A stretch of DNA of 64,000 bases, from the NCBI GenBank assembly GCA_902569115.1, contig CACFTI010000010.1:1-64000 (forward strand), written 5' to 3'. Positions 63,860-64,000 of the stretch are shown here, in pieces. The stretch is from an uncultured Verrucomicrobiota bacterium (lineage in GTDB: Bacteria; Verrucomicrobiota; Verrucomicrobiia; Opitutales; Seribacteraceae). The notes beneath the pieces are model-generated. The model had not been told where the DNA came from. It searched no databases and saw only the letters and a list, made by a program, of their open reading frames with translations. Made by a program: the position numbers and the translations under genes. Each line of letters starts with the position of its first letter. Position 1 is the stretch's first letter.

Positions 63860-64000
63860 ATGAAAACATCGAGTAAAATATTCATAGTGGTAGCCATAAT
63901 CTGTCAGTTGATTATGTACTTCACTCCTGAGCGTCAGCTTTTTGAAGAAGGTGATGTTACCGCAAAACTTGCTGGTCTTGTCCTTATCTTCTGCATCATT
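63860..64000 (+). CDS. Unknown membrane protein, 3'-truncated at the window edge
   Basis: An ATG directly after the integrase stop (stop and ATG are adjacent) opens a frame of 47 residues to the end of the window. It has a hydrophobic N-terminus (residues 7-21), a short polar loop and a second hydrophobic segment near residues 37-47. No Shine-Dalgarno is visible other than bases inside the integrase gene. It cannot be identified without the rest. Confidence 0.5.
   Translation, partial: MKTSSKIFIVVAIICQLIMYFTPERQLFEEGDVTAKLAGLVLIFCII

Overview
The window is a gene-dense, moderately AT-rich bacterial chromosome segment. Its gene content suggests the Verrucomicrobiota, perhaps a marine Opitutae-like lineage. 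The supporting signs are an LL-diaminopimelate aminotransferase, a heme c/LRR protein of the type common in Planctomycetes and Verrucomicrobiota, ThuA, CehA/McbA and DUF6807-like exported proteins, FG-GAP proteins, and many exported or lipidated proteins. The phylum call is inferred from this content, not from a marker tree. Most start codons lack a strong Shine-Dalgarno sequence. Many neighbours overlap by 4 to 24 bases, both head-to-tail and tail-to-tail.

Layout. 1-5 kb: a truncated DUF3352-like gene, an FG-GAP repeat protein and a YmdB-like phosphoesterase overlap in one + strand run, followed on the - strand by a membrane zinc peptidase and an exported nickel superoxide dismutase. 5-10 kb: tRNA-Arg(TCT), a small heat-shock protein, purE-purK, a nucleoside:H+ symporter-like carrier and a fatty acid desaturase. 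10-16 kb: a small lipoprotein, ThuA, a CehA/McbA-like hydrolase with a short lipoprotein behind it, a histidine phosphatase and a TIM-barrel isomerase-like protein. 16-20 kb: two small unknown paralogues flanking a PP2A-like phosphatase, tgt, a C-type lectin protein and a rhodanese lipoprotein. 20-21.3 kb: a broken copy of tRNA-Pro and its upstream DNA, a small membrane protein, then the intact tRNA-Pro(GGG).

21-35 kb is mostly housekeeping: two dehydrogenase/SDR genes, secA, rsmA, trpC, mazG, a YgjP-like metallopeptidase, a large ankyrin protein, ribE-UDG-thiN, a TRASH-like exported protein, a DksA/TraR-like protein and an alcohol dehydrogenase. 36-45 kb: the apaG / beta-CASP nuclease / rph run, purH, an M48 protease, an M20 peptidase, two tandem OmpA/Pal-like lipoproteins and a CbiX-like chelatase. 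45-53 kb: a DMT transporter, a DUF6807-like protein, a heme c/LRR protein facing a PQQ-type propeller and its coupled partner, an esterase, an oxidoreductase and a LysM amidase. 53-62 kb: an outer-membrane barrel, an LPLAT acyltransferase, an ABC-2 exporter, dapL, an SDR, a tiny lipoprotein, a CNT nucleoside transporter, a Lon-N domain protein and a Cdd1-like protein. 62.4 kb to the end: tRNA-Phe(GAA), a tyrosine recombinase and the start of an unknown membrane protein, which look like the edge of an integrated element.

Working together: purE, purK and purH with two unrelated nucleoside carriers give purine synthesis and salvage. dapL, the LysM amidase, the Pal-like proteins, LPLAT and secA serve the envelope. 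The exported propeller, cytochrome, ThuA, CehA and DUF6807-like proteins suggest polysaccharide or organic-matter turnover in the periplasm. I saw no CRISPR array, rRNA operon, insertion sequence or recognisable defence or secondary-metabolite system. The best leads for something unusual are the small paralogue pair around the phosphatase at 16.5-18.0 kb, a Tgt with a degraded zinc site, the tRNA-Pro duplication, and the integrase-bounded DNA that runs off the right edge.
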